DNA of 64,000 nucleotides, from assembly GCF_900105785.1 (NCBI RefSeq), contig NZ_LT629799.1, positions 2,480,001 through 2,544,000 on the forward strand, read 5' to 3'. The notes beneath the pieces were generated by a model. That model did no database searches and was not told where the DNA came from. It saw only the letters and a list, made by a program, of their open reading frames with translations. This DNA is from Microlunatus sagamiharensis. GTDB lineage: Bacteria > Actinomycetota > Actinomycetes > Propionibacteriales > Propionibacteriaceae. Position 1 is the first letter of the stretch; the number at the start of each line of letters is the position of its first letter. Shown here piece by piece: positions 40,502 through 48,052 of this stretch. Both the position numbers and the translations under genes were made by a program.

Positions 40502-43114
40502 GTGCCGGGCCCGACGAGCGACGCACCGCCCGAGCCGGCGGTCGACCTCACGCCGCTCACCGGGCTGTCGGCGGCCGAGGCCGAGGACCGTCTGCGCCGC
40601 GGCGAGGGCAACGAGGCGGTGAGCGCCTCGGAGCGCACCTACGGGCGGATCCTGCGCACCAACGTCTTCAACCTCTACAACACCATCCTCTTCGCGATCG
40701 GCCTCGCGCTCCTCGCGCTCGGGCGCTACAACGACGCCGTCATCAGCGTCGGCATCGGCCTGCTGAACGCGGTCATCAGCGCGGGCCAGGAGATCCGCGC
40801 GAAGCGGCAGCTCGACCGTCTGCAGGAGAGCGACCGGGGCACGGTCGTCGTCGTTCGTGGCGGTGACGACGTCGAGCTCGATCCCACCGACGTCGTGCGG
40901 GGCGACCTCGTACGCGTCCGCCCCGGCGACCCCGTCGTGGTGGACGGGCCGGTCCGCGACGGGCGGGTGTCGGTGGACGAGTCGCAGGTGACCGACGAGC
41001 CCGGCGCCCAGCGCCGCGACGTCGGCGACGAGCTGCTCTCGGGCGGCCGGGTCGTCGACGGCGAGGGCCTGCAGCAGGCCCGCGACGTCGGCGCCGGCAG
41101 CCACGCCGGACGCCTCACGGCCGAGGCCCGCGGCTCACGGACCGCCGGCACCCCGCTGCAGCACCAGATCGCCTTCTGCGTCCGGCTCGTCATGGTCGTC
41201 GTCGTGCTGATGAGCGGCGCGATCCTGCTGCAGGCCGCGCTCGACGACCTCCGCGTCACCCGGGTCGTGCAGACCGCGGCGGTGCTGTCGGGACTGGTGC
41301 CGTACGGGCTGTTCTTCCTGATCGTGCTCGCCTACACCGGCGGCGCGGTCGTCGCCTCGCGCCGCGGGGCGCTCGTGCAGCAGGTGAACGCCGTCGAGTC
41401 GCTGAGCAACGTCGACGTCCTCTGCACCGACACGGCCGGGGCGCTGACGACCGGCCGGCTCGACGTGACCGAGGTCGTGCCGCTCGCCGGTCGCGGCCGC
41501 GACGACCTCGACGCCGCGCTGCACGCGCTGACCCGCGCCGTCGGCACCTCGACGCCCACCGGCGCAGCCCTACGGAGGGAGCTGGAGAGCCACGCCGGGA
41601 CCGGGGAGCCCGTCCGGGAGGAGGTGCCCTTCACCGCCGCGCTGCGCTGGGGCGGCGTCCGGACCGACCGGGCGAGCTGGGTCGTCGGTGAGGTCGACGC
41701 GCTCGCCCCGGCCCTGACCGGGACGGGCCTCGAGCAGCAGGTCGAGGGGCGCTCGGCGCAGGGTCTCCGCCTCCTCGTGGTCGCCGAGGCGGCCGAGCCC
41801 GACGCCGAGCTGCACGGCTCCGGCGGCCGGGCGACCCTGCCGGCGCTCCAACCCCTCGGCCTGGTCTGCCTGGCCGAGGAGCTGCGCCCCGACGCCCGCG
41901 ACACGGTCGCCCGCCTCGTGGCCGAGGACATCCGGGTCGTGCTCCTCTCAGGCGACGACCCCGTCGCCGTCGCCGGGACCGCCCGGCGTGTCGGTCTCGA
42001 CCCCGGCACCCCCGTCGACGGGCGCACGCTCGACGGCCTCGACGACGACGAGCTGGACGTCACCGTCGCGCAGGCCGACGTCGTCGGCCGCATCAGTCCG
42101 GCGCAGAAGGTCCGGGTCGTCAGCTCGCTGCGCCGGCAGGGCCACTACGTCGCCGTGGTCGGCGACGGCGTGAACGACGCCCCCGCGCTCCAGGCCGCCC
42201 AGGTCGGCGTGGCGATGCGCAGCGGGAGCACGGTCGCGCGCGACGTCGCCGACATCGTGCTGCTCGAGGACTCCCTCGGCGCCCTGCTGCCCGCCCGCCG
42301 CGAGGGCCGGCGCATCATCGGCGGGATCGCGGTCTCCACCCAGGTCTTCCTGACCCGCGTCGCCACCCAGGCCCTCGTGATCGTCATCGTCACGATGCTC
42401 GGGCTCGGCTTCCCCTACTCCCCCGCCCAGACCGGGCTGACGCTCTTCACCGTCGGGCTGCCGACCCTCTTCCTGACCGCGTGGGCCCGGCCGGGCGGGA
42501 CGCACCGCAGGCTGCTGCTGGAGCTCGTACGGTTCGTCACGCCGGCGGCGGTGCTGACTGCGGCGTTCGCGGTCGGCACGTACACCTACCTGTACACGAC
42601 CATCACCGACGGCTTCGCCGACCCGCGGCTCCGCGACCGGCTGGTGACCGAGTTCTCGCGCTACACCGACCTGAACGCCGCCGATCCAGGGTTCGTCTCC
42701 GCGGCGGCCACCGTCGGGGCGCAGACCGGGCTGTCGACGTTCGTCTCGATCGCCTCGATCCTGCTGATCCTCTTCCTCGAGCCGCCGACGCGGCTCTTCG
42801 CGTCCTGGACGCGACCGAGCCCGGACAGGCGGCCGGCCGTGCTCGTGGTCGTCCTGCTCGTCGGGCTGCTCGCCGCGCTGGTGGTGCCGACGCCGCGCAG
42901 CTACTTCGGGCTCACCCGCCCCGCCCCCGTCGTGTACGAGATCGCGGTCCCGCTGCTGCTGCTGTGGTTCGTGGTCCTGTCCGCGGTGTACCGGTTCCGG
43001 GTGCTCGACCGGCTGCTCGGCCTCGGCGACCTGACCCCGCTCGAGCCGGAGGAGACCGCCGAGACCGACGTCCAGGACACTCGCCGACCTCGCCGGACGA
43101 CGGCCGGCGCCTGA
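40502..43114 (+). CDS. P-type ATPase homologue with degenerate catalytic motifs
   Basis: Protein of about 870 residues with the layout of a CtpE-like P-type ATPase: A-domain, about ten membrane segments, P- and N-domains, GDGVNDAPAL intact. Key motifs are changed. The phosphorylation motif DKTGT is DTAGA (310-314, with Asp310 kept), the A-domain TGES is TDEP (164-167), the TGDN motif is SGDD, and the M4 VPEGL is VPYGL (266-270). The reading frame is open throughout, so this is a pseudoenzyme candidate rather than a pseudogene. The start is uncertain; ATG 40460 would give a longer N-terminus. Confidence 0.85.
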   Translation: MPGPTSDAPPEPAVDLTPLTGLSAAEAEDRLRRGEGNEAVSASERTYGRILRTNVFNLYNTILFAIGLALLALGRYNDAVISVGIGLLNAVISAGQEIRAKRQLDRLQESDRGTVVVVRGGDDVELDPTDVVRGDLVRVRPGDPVVVDGPVRDGRVSVDESQVTDEPGAQRRDVGDELLSGGRVVDGEGLQQARDVGAGSHAGRLTAEARGSRTAGTPLQHQIAFCVRLVMVVVVLMSGAILLQAALDDLRVTRVVQTAAVLSGLVPYGLFFLIVLAYTGGAVVASRRGALVQQVNAVESLSNVDVLCTDTAGALTTGRLDVTEVVPLAGRGRDDLDAALHALTRAVGTSTPTGAALRRELESHAGTGEPVREEVPFTAALRWGGVRTDRASWVVGEVDALAPALTGTGLEQQVEGRSAQGLRLLVVAEAAEPDAELHGSGGRATLPALQPLGLVCLAEELRPDARDTVARLVAEDIRVVLLSGDDPVAVAGTARRVGLDPGTPVDGRTLDGLDDDELDVTVAQADVVGRISPAQKVRVVSSLRRQGHYVAVVGDGVNDAPALQAAQVGVAMRSGSTVARDVADIVLLEDSLGALLPARREGRRIIGGIAVSTQVFLTRVATQALVIVIVTMLGLGFPYSPAQTGLTLFTVGLPTLFLTAWARPGGTHRRLLLELVRFVTPAAVLTAAFAVGTYTYLYTTITDGFADPRLRDRLVTEFSRYTDLNAADPGFVSAAATVGAQTGLSTFVSIASILLILFLEPPTRLFASWTRPSPDRRPAVLVVVLLVGLLAALVVPTPRSYFGLTRPAPVVYEIAVPLLLLWFVVLSAVYRFRVLDRLLGLGDLTPLEPEETAETDVQDTRRPRRTTAGA

Positions 43115-43144
43115 GCGGTCGCCCGGCGGCGCACCGCCCCCGGG

Positions 43145-43906
43145 TCAGCGTTTGAGCATCTCGCGACGGAAGGTCGTGAGGGCGCCCACGTGCAGCCCGG
43201 GCGTGCTGACCGCGGCGACGCGGCGTCGATAGCGGTCGTCGTCGAGCTGGTCGAGCAGCACGGCCGCCAGGTCGTCGCGCGAGCAGTAGGGGCCCTCGAC
43301 GACGTCCTCGGCGATGGCGTACCCCGTGCCCGGCTCGTCGGTGAGCCCCGGTGGGCGCACGATCGTCCAGTCCACTGGGCTGTCGGACACGACGGCCTCC
43401 ATGCGCTCCATGTCGTCGTACACGGTCCGCCCGAAGGTCCTCCTCGCGAGCCGGTGGAAGGCCCGCCCGGGCACCGAGAGGTCGTCGCGCTGCGCCAGCG
43501 GGGTGACGCCCGACGACGTGACGGCCAGGAGCCGGCGGCAGCCGCTCTCGCGCATGGCCCCGACCACCGCTGACGCCGCTCGGGAGTAGACCGTGACCGG
43601 TCGGCGCGTGTACGCGGAGCCGATGACCGAGATCACGGCGTCGCAGTCCTCGAGGGCGTCGCGCGCGACGCCGGGATCGGTGGCGTCGCCGCCCGCGACG
43701 CGGAGCCGGGCGTGCTGGAGCGGGAACGCCCCGGGCTGACGCGTGGAGGCCGTGACCGCGTGCCCGCGCTCGAGGGCGAGGCGCACCACCCGCCTCCCGG
43801 TCGGGCCGTTCGCGCCCAGCACGAGCAGACGGTGGGGCCGGGGATCCGATCTCGCGGGCCCTTCGCGCCGGTCGTCTCGGGCGGCCGGGGTGAGGCCCGT
43901 CGTCAC
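43145..43906 (-). CDS. NAD(P)H-binding protein, NmrA/SDR-a5-like
   Basis: Atypical SDR of 253 residues: LLVLGANGPTGRRVVRLALERGH at the N-terminus, VISVIGSAY and RLLAVTSSGV strands, then VDWTIVRPPGLTDEPGTG. It resembles flavin reductase/biliverdin reductase B-like and YwnB-like NAD(P)-binding proteins. GTG 43906 overlaps the flavin-binding stress protein stop (GTGA), so both are in one operon, divergent from a MarR gene that probably controls them. Confidence 0.85.
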   Translation of the reverse strand: MTTGLTPAARDDRREGPARSDPRPHRLLVLGANGPTGRRVVRLALERGHAVTASTRQPGAFPLQHARLRVAGGDATDPGVARDALEDCDAVISVIGSAYTRRPVTVYSRAASAVVGAMRESGCRRLLAVTSSGVTPLAQRDDLSVPGRAFHRLARRTFGRTVYDDMERMEAVVSDSPVDWTIVRPPGLTDEPGTGYAIAEDVVEGPYCSRDDLAAVLLDQLDDDRYRRRVAAVSTPGLHVGALTTFRREMLKR

Positions 43907-44421
43907 AGCCGGACCGTGCCGTTGTCGATCGGGTCGCGCTCCGGCTCCTTGGTCACCGCGGCCCTGAGCGTCCCGAGCGCGATGCCGACGGTGCTGCTCG
44001 GCCCGTCCCAGTACTCGGCCGTGTCGGCGTGGACCTTGATCAGGGTCAGGCCGGGTGTGTCGAGCCCGTCGGGGAACCAGGCCTTGAGCACCGGGGTCCA
44101 GAGGTCCTCGGCCCGGGTCCGGTCGTGGACGACCTCGGCGCGACCGGTGATCGAGGTCCACGCGTTGCGCCTGGTGTCGGCAAAGGCCACGTTGACCTCC
44201 GGCGCGGCGCTGATCTGCGCGACCTTCGCGGAGTCGTCGGAGGCGAAGAACCACAGGTCGCCGTCGAACTCGGCCTCCTGCACGGCCATCGGGCGACTCA
44301 CCTGCCGGCCGTCCTCGGTGGACGTCGTCAGCATCGCGACCTGCGCGTCCTCGACGATCTCCACGATCCGCTCGCGCCCGGCTTCGCCCTGCTCGTCGCG
44401 ATCCTGCTCGATGCTGGTCAT
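43903..44421 (-). CDS. Pyridoxamine 5'-phosphate oxidase-like protein, general stress protein 26 family
   Basis: FMN-binding split barrel of 172 residues. Family features are VAMLTTSTEDGRQVSRPM, LWFFASDDSAKVAQI, PEVNVAFAD and AEYWDGPSS. These proteins bind flavin and are induced by stress; the reaction is unknown. ATG 44421. It is the first gene of a two-gene unit and faces the MarR gene across a 79-base region with one clear inverted repeat. Confidence 0.88.
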   Translation of the reverse strand: MTSIEQDRDEQGEAGRERIVEIVEDAQVAMLTTSTEDGRQVSRPMAVQEAEFDGDLWFFASDDSAKVAQISAAPEVNVAFADTRRNAWTSITGRAEVVHDRTRAEDLWTPVLKAWFPDGLDTPGLTLIKVHADTAEYWDGPSSTVGIALGTLRAAVTKEPERDPIDNGTVRL

Positions 44422-44440
44422 GAGGCGACCTCCGTGTGAG

Positions 44441-44456
44441 TAGCAGTTTTCTGCTA
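44441..44456. promoter_or_regulatory. Inverted repeat, likely MarR operator
   Basis: TAGCAG-TTTT-CTGCTA, perfect 6-bp arms with a 4-base spacer, at the centre of the divergent promoter region between the stress-protein operon and the marR-like gene. The half-site and spacer length fit a MarR dimer. Confidence 0.65.
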
Positions 44457-44500
44457 GTTATCCGGACACTACCCCTGGTGGACAAGGAGATGCTGGGAGC

Positions 44501-45046
44501 ATGACCGACCGCACGCGAGCGACACCGGCGACAGCGGCACCCGCGACCGGAGTCGCGCCGGCCGTGGACGCGGAACGTCCCGTGCAAGACCTCACCGCGG
44601 CCGAACTCGACCAGATCCTCACCTGGAGCGTCGTCCGGGTCTCCCGTTTCCTCGGGCAGCGCTTCGCCGAGCGGCTGGCCGAGTCGGGGCTGAACCCGGT
44701 CCACTTCGGCGTCCTGGCCTGCCTCGCCATCGAGCCCTCGATGACGCAGGCCGACCTCGCCCGGTCCGTGCTCGTACGCCCGCAGAGCATCGCCTCCCTG
44801 CTCGACACGTTGGAGTCGAAGGGACTCCTCCGACGCGCAGGAGGCCGGGCGCGCGGACGCCGCAACCCCGTGCAGCTCACCGACGAGGGCCGCCAGGCCC
44901 TGCACGCGGTCTGGGACGTGGCCCTGTCCACCAACGACCTCGCCGACGCCGGCCTCGACGCCGACGAGAGCGCCGAGCTCAACCGGCTCCTCCTCAAGAT
45001 CATCAGCAGCACCCGCGGGACGCCGCTCGACGGCTTCTACGAGTAG
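44501..45046 (+). CDS. MarR-family regulator
   Basis: Winged-helix regulator of 181 residues with an extended, disordered N-terminus of about 30 residues. The HTH is MTQADLARSVLVRPQSIASLLDTLESKGLLRR and the wing is RGRRNPVQLTDEG. ATG 44501; AAGGAG lies 11 bases upstream. It is divergent from the general-stress-protein operon. The gene ends one base before an inverted repeat. Confidence 0.9.
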   Translation: MTDRTRATPATAAPATGVAPAVDAERPVQDLTAAELDQILTWSVVRVSRFLGQRFAERLAESGLNPVHFGVLACLAIEPSMTQADLARSVLVRPQSIASLLDTLESKGLLRRAGGRARGRRNPVQLTDEGRQALHAVWDVALSTNDLADAGLDADESAELNRLLLKIISSTRGTPLDGFYE

Positions 45047-45104
45047 GCGACGGGCTCCAGCGCCTCGACGGACGCGACCTCGTCAGACCCCGGGAGCCCG
45101 TCGC
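45047..45104. terminator. Long-looped inverted repeat between convergent genes
   Basis: GCGACGGGCTCC (45047-45058) and its exact complement GGAGCCCGTCGC (45093-45104) flank a 34-base loop. It starts directly after the MarR stop codon and ends ten bases from the stop of the convergent transporter gene. This is most simply a bidirectional terminator. Confidence 0.5.
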
Positions 45105-45113
45105 ACCCGTGGC

Positions 45114-46031
45114 TCACGAACCGTCCCGGTCCGGCGCGAGCCGGGCCGTCGGGCCCGCCTCGAGCACCGCCTCCCGGTGCTGCTCCGCGTGGAGCCGCTC
45201 GTCCTCGCGGACGAGGCGCCAGACGCCGACGGCCATCATCGTCACGCCCGCCACCTCGGCCAGCAGGCGACCCGGTGTGGTGAAGAGCCGGTCGCCGAAG
45301 ACGATCGCGCCGAAGGTCACGGCGACGAGCACGTCCATCATGTTGAGGACCGGCACGCTGACCGAGAGCCGCGTCGCCTGGTACGCCCGCTGGCTGAGCG
45401 TGAACGCCGTGAGTCCGGCGGGCACGACGAGCCACACGGGCCAGTGGCCGAGGACAGCCCCGAGCCCGGGCTCCGGGAACGAGGTCGAGAGCTTGATCAG
45501 GCCTGCGGTCAGGCCGTACAGGATCCCGGCGGCCACGCCGAGCAGGAAGCCGCGCCGGGCCCGGACCTCGGTCGAGCGCGAGAGCAGGAACGCCGAGGTC
45601 GCGAGCAGCGCGGCCACCACGACGAACAGGGCCGCCTCCCGCGGACCGGGCGGGTGGTGCGGCACGGGCACCGAGGCCGAGGTCACGAAGAGGGTCAGGC
45701 CGGCGCAAGTCACGACGGCCCAGGCGATCTCGGCCAGGTCCGGACGGGAGCGGTCCAGGCCGGCGCGGACGAAGACGGCGAAGACGGTGGTCGTCACCAC
45801 GATCGGCTGGACGACCCTCAGCGGCCCCTCGTGGAGGGCGGCCACGTGCAGCGCGAAGGCGACGCCGCTCAGCGCGATGCCGAGCAGCCAGCTGCGGCGG
45901 CGCAGCAGCCGGGCGAGCAGGCGGCCCGACGCCACCTCGGCGTGGGTCACCCCGCTCGCCGCCCGGTGCTGCAGCGCGGTGGCAGTACCGAAGACGGCGG
46001 CGGCACCGAGAGCGAGCACGACCGCGAGCAT
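45114..46031 (-). CDS. DMT/NIPA-like membrane transporter
   Basis: Membrane protein of 305 residues with nine to ten segments and the internal duplication of the drug/metabolite transporter superfamily. Features such as LAVVLALGAAAVFGTATALQHRAA at the N-terminus and PVLNMMDVLVAVTFGAIVFGDRL fit actinobacterial NIPA-like/EamA-like proteins. The substrate is unknown (Mg2+ or small organics in relatives). ATG 46031. Confidence 0.85.
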   Translation of the reverse strand: MLAVVLALGAAAVFGTATALQHRAASGVTHAEVASGRLLARLLRRRSWLLGIALSGVAFALHVAALHEGPLRVVQPIVVTTTVFAVFVRAGLDRSRPDLAEIAWAVVTCAGLTLFVTSASVPVPHHPPGPREAALFVVVAALLATSAFLLSRSTEVRARRGFLLGVAAGILYGLTAGLIKLSTSFPEPGLGAVLGHWPVWLVVPAGLTAFTLSQRAYQATRLSVSVPVLNMMDVLVAVTFGAIVFGDRLFTTPGRLLAEVAGVTMMAVGVWRLVREDERLHAEQHREAVLEAGPTARLAPDRDGS

Positions 46032-46042
46032 CGCGGTCGACT

Positions 46043-46420
46043 CTATGACTCCCGGGTTGCGGGCGTGCCGGGTCGGGAGGACGGGCGCGCGATCGACGCC
46101 TGCACCCCGAGGTAGTGAGCCAGGGCGAGCTCGACCTCAGCGAGCTCGTCCCGGTTCAGGAAGTCGACGGGGTCACCGTGGACGTACGCGACATCGATCG
46201 AGCGGACCTGGTCGACCAGGAACCGCATCGTGCGTCCCGCCACCTCGAGCTCGGGTCGGTGGATCGACGGGCCGGCAGACGTGGAGGTCGAGGTCGGCAC
46301 CACGGTCACGACGGACGACGGGGAGTCCGACGGCGAGACAAGAAGTCCCAGACGCCGGCCTCCCTGCTCGTGCCCGCGCGGGCGGCCGAGGTCGACCGCG
46401 TAGACCGCTCCCCGGATCAC
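46043..46420 (-). CDS. MazF/PemK-like toxin
   Basis: Endoribonuclease toxin of 125 residues. The MazF fold shows in RGAVYAVDLGRPRGHEQGGRRLGLLVSP, SVVTVVPTSTST and FLVDQVRSIDVAYV. MazF toxins cut mRNA at short sequences. GTG 46420 overlaps the antitoxin stop (GTGA), the usual antitoxin-first order. The C-terminal extension is about 20 residues longer than typical MazF. Confidence 0.87.
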   Translation of the reverse strand: MIRGAVYAVDLGRPRGHEQGGRRLGLLVSPSDSPSSVVTVVPTSTSTSAGPSIHRPELEVAGRTMRFLVDQVRSIDVAYVHGDPVDFLNRDELAEVELALAHYLGVQASIARPSSRPGTPATRES

Positions 46421-46620
46421 CAGGCGTCGGGCTCGGAGCTGAGGTCCTCGCCGATGAGCGCTTCGGCGTCCGAGCGGAACTGCTCCAGCCACCGGTCGTG
46501 GTCGAGCAACCTCAGCGCGCGCCGGAGCGTGTCCGTCGTGCTCTCCCCAGGTCTGGCTGCCTCCCGCAGGATGCGCTCGTCCTCTGCTGTCGGGCGGAAG
46601 CCGATCGTCGTGCCCGCCAT
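46417..46620 (-). CDS. Antitoxin of the MazEF-like pair
   Basis: Protein of 67 residues with a ribbon-helix-helix-like N-terminus (MAGTTIGFRPTAEDERILREAA, then STTDTLRRALRLLDHD) and an acidic C-terminal tail that would wrap the toxin. ATG 46620. It precedes and overlaps the toxin gene. RHH antitoxins repress their own promoter. Confidence 0.82.
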   Translation of the reverse strand: MAGTTIGFRPTAEDERILREAARPGESTTDTLRRALRLLDHDRWLEQFRSDAEALIGEDLSSEPDAW

Positions 46621-46626
46621 GTCCCG

Positions 46627-46632
46627 ACCGTA
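46627..46632 (-). promoter_or_regulatory. Candidate leaderless promoter -10 (TACGGT) for the toxin-antitoxin pair
   Basis: On the minus strand, TACGGT (46632 to 46627) fits TAnnnT and is followed by exactly six bases before the ATG at 46620, the classic leaderless spacing in actinobacteria. The gap to the upstream acetyltransferase gene is only 22 bases. Confidence 0.5.
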
Positions 46633-46642
46633 CAACAGATGT

Positions 46643-47125
46643 TCAACGCAGGTCGGCGCGCAGGACGGCGTACAGGACGCCGTCGCGGTAGCAGCCGTCA
46701 CGCCACTGCGCACCGCGGGTCACGCCCTCACGGGTGAAGCCGGCGCGCTCGAGCGCGCGCTGCTCGGCGACGTTGTCGACGTCGGTGTGGGCCTCGACGC
46801 GGTTGGCCGTGGTGTGGGTGAAGAACAGCTCAGCCACCCGGCGTTGCGCGGCAGCGCCGACGCCGCGACCACGGTGCTCCGGGCGGACCCAGATGCCGAT
46901 CATCGGGCAGCGGGAGCCGGCGTTGGGGCCCCAGCCGCGCCAGTGCCAGCTGACCTCGCCGGCCAGCTCGCCCTGCTCGTCGACGACGGCGTACGCACCG
47001 GCGTCGTCGAGCCGCGACGGCGCCGGGTACGGGCTCGGCGCCAGCGGGCCGAAGTCGTCGAAAGGGGTGTCAGCCCCGACCAGCAGGGCCAGGTCGGCCG
47101 GCCGCTGCGGTCGCAGGGTCACCAC
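46643..47125 (-). CDS. GNAT-family N-acetyltransferase
   Basis: Acetyltransferase of 160 residues, RimJ/RimL-like. The acetyl-CoA loop is GIWVRPEHRGRGVGAAAQRRV, and VDNVAEQRALERAGFTREGVTRG is the C-terminal hallmark. The start is GTG 47125 (or GTG 47122). It lies 24 bases after the DUF59 gene on the same strand and may be read through from the suf operon. The substrate is unknown. Confidence 0.88.
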   Translation of the reverse strand: MVTLRPQRPADLALLVGADTPFDDFGPLAPSPYPAPSRLDDAGAYAVVDEQGELAGEVSWHWRGWGPNAGSRCPMIGIWVRPEHRGRGVGAAAQRRVAELFFTHTTANRVEAHTDVDNVAEQRALERAGFTREGVTRGAQWRDGCYRDGVLYAVLRADLR

Positions 47126-47149
47126 GGCCGGGTCGGCAAGGTGGAGGGA

Positions 47150-47581
47150 TCAGACGTTGAAGCCGAGGGCGCGCAGCTGCTCGCGTCCGTCGTCGGTGAT
47201 CTTCTCCATGCCCCACGGCGGCATCCAGACCCAGTTGATCGCGAACCGGTTGACGAGGCCCTCGAGGGCGGTGTCGGTCTGGTCCTCGATGACGTCGGTC
47301 AGCGGGCAGGCCGCCGAGGTGAGCGTCATGTCGATGGTCAGCGAACCGTCGTCGTCGAGGTTGAGCCCGTAGATCAGGCCCAGGTCGACGACGTTGATCC
47401 CGAGCTCGGGGTCGACGACGTCCTTGAGCGCCTCCTCGATGTCGGCCACGGTGGCCCGCGCCGCGGGGCCGTAGTCACCGTTGGAGGCGCTGGCGCTCGA
47501 CACGTCGGGCAGGTCGTCCTGCACCAGCTCGGAAGGCCGCATGGCGGCGCTCTGCTGGGTCTCGCTCGTCTCTGCGGTCAT
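47150..47581 (-). CDS. DUF59/SufT-like iron-sulfur assembly factor
   Basis: MIP18/PaaD-like protein of 143 residues. The domain begins VADIEEALKDVVDPELGINVVDLGLIYG, and the conserved cysteine lies in LTSAACPLTD. Such proteins help Fe-S cluster maturation or delivery and close the suf operon in most actinobacteria. Its N-terminal 40 residues are disordered. The ATG at 47581 lies 2 bases after the SufU stop. Confidence 0.92.
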   Translation of the reverse strand: MTAETSETQQSAAMRPSELVQDDLPDVSSASASNGDYGPAARATVADIEEALKDVVDPELGINVVDLGLIYGLNLDDDGSLTIDMTLTSAACPLTDVIEDQTDTALEGLVNRFAINWVWMPPWGMEKITDDGREQLRALGFNV

Positions 47582-47583
47582 GC

Positions 47584-48036
47584 TCAGACCTCTTTCTTCT
47601 GATCGGCGCTGACCCGGACGGCCGCGTCCTTGAACGCGGACCAGCCGAGCAGCGCGCACTTGACGCGTGCGGGGAACTTCGCGACGCCGGCGAAGGCGAT
47701 GCCGTCCTCGAGGCGCTCCTCGTCGGGCTCGACCTGGCCCCGGCCCTGCATGAGGGTCAGGAACTCCTGGTGCAGCGACAGCCCCTCGTCGACGCTCTTG
47801 CCGATCACCAGGTCGGTCATCACCGACGTCGACGCCTGCGAGATGGAGCAGCCGACGCCCTCGTACGACACGTCGGCGACGGCCCCGTCCTCGACGTGCA
47901 GGCGGAGCGTCACCTCGTCGCCGCAGCTGGGGTTGACGTGGTGCACCTCGGCCTCGTACGCGTCGCGCAGACCGCTGTGGTGCTTGGCCCGGTAGTGGTC
48001 CAGGATGATCTCCTGGTACAGGTCCTCGACGTTCAT
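47584..48036 (-). CDS. sufU: Iron-sulfur scaffold/sulfur acceptor SufU
   Basis: IscU-like protein of 150 residues. The three conserved cysteines are in NPSCGDE, GVGCSIS and VKCALLGW, with the SufU insertion before the third. SufU is a zinc-dependent sulfurtransferase that takes sulfur from SufS. ATG 48036 fits AGGAGAG; GTG 48042 is an alternative. It lies 16 bases after sufS. Confidence 0.95.
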   Translation of the reverse strand: MNVEDLYQEIILDHYRAKHHSGLRDAYEAEVHHVNPSCGDEVTLRLHVEDGAVADVSYEGVGCSISQASTSVMTDLVIGKSVDEGLSLHQEFLTLMQGRGQVEPDEERLEDGIAFAGVAKFPARVKCALLGWSAFKDAAVRVSADQKKEV

Positions 48037-48052
48037 GATCACTCTCTCCTGG

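Noticed and set aside
41332-42093. Minus-strand frames opposite the P-type ATPase homologue
   Set aside because: They are serine/arginine-rich antisense translations. The plus-strand frame is continuous and has ATPase domain motifs.
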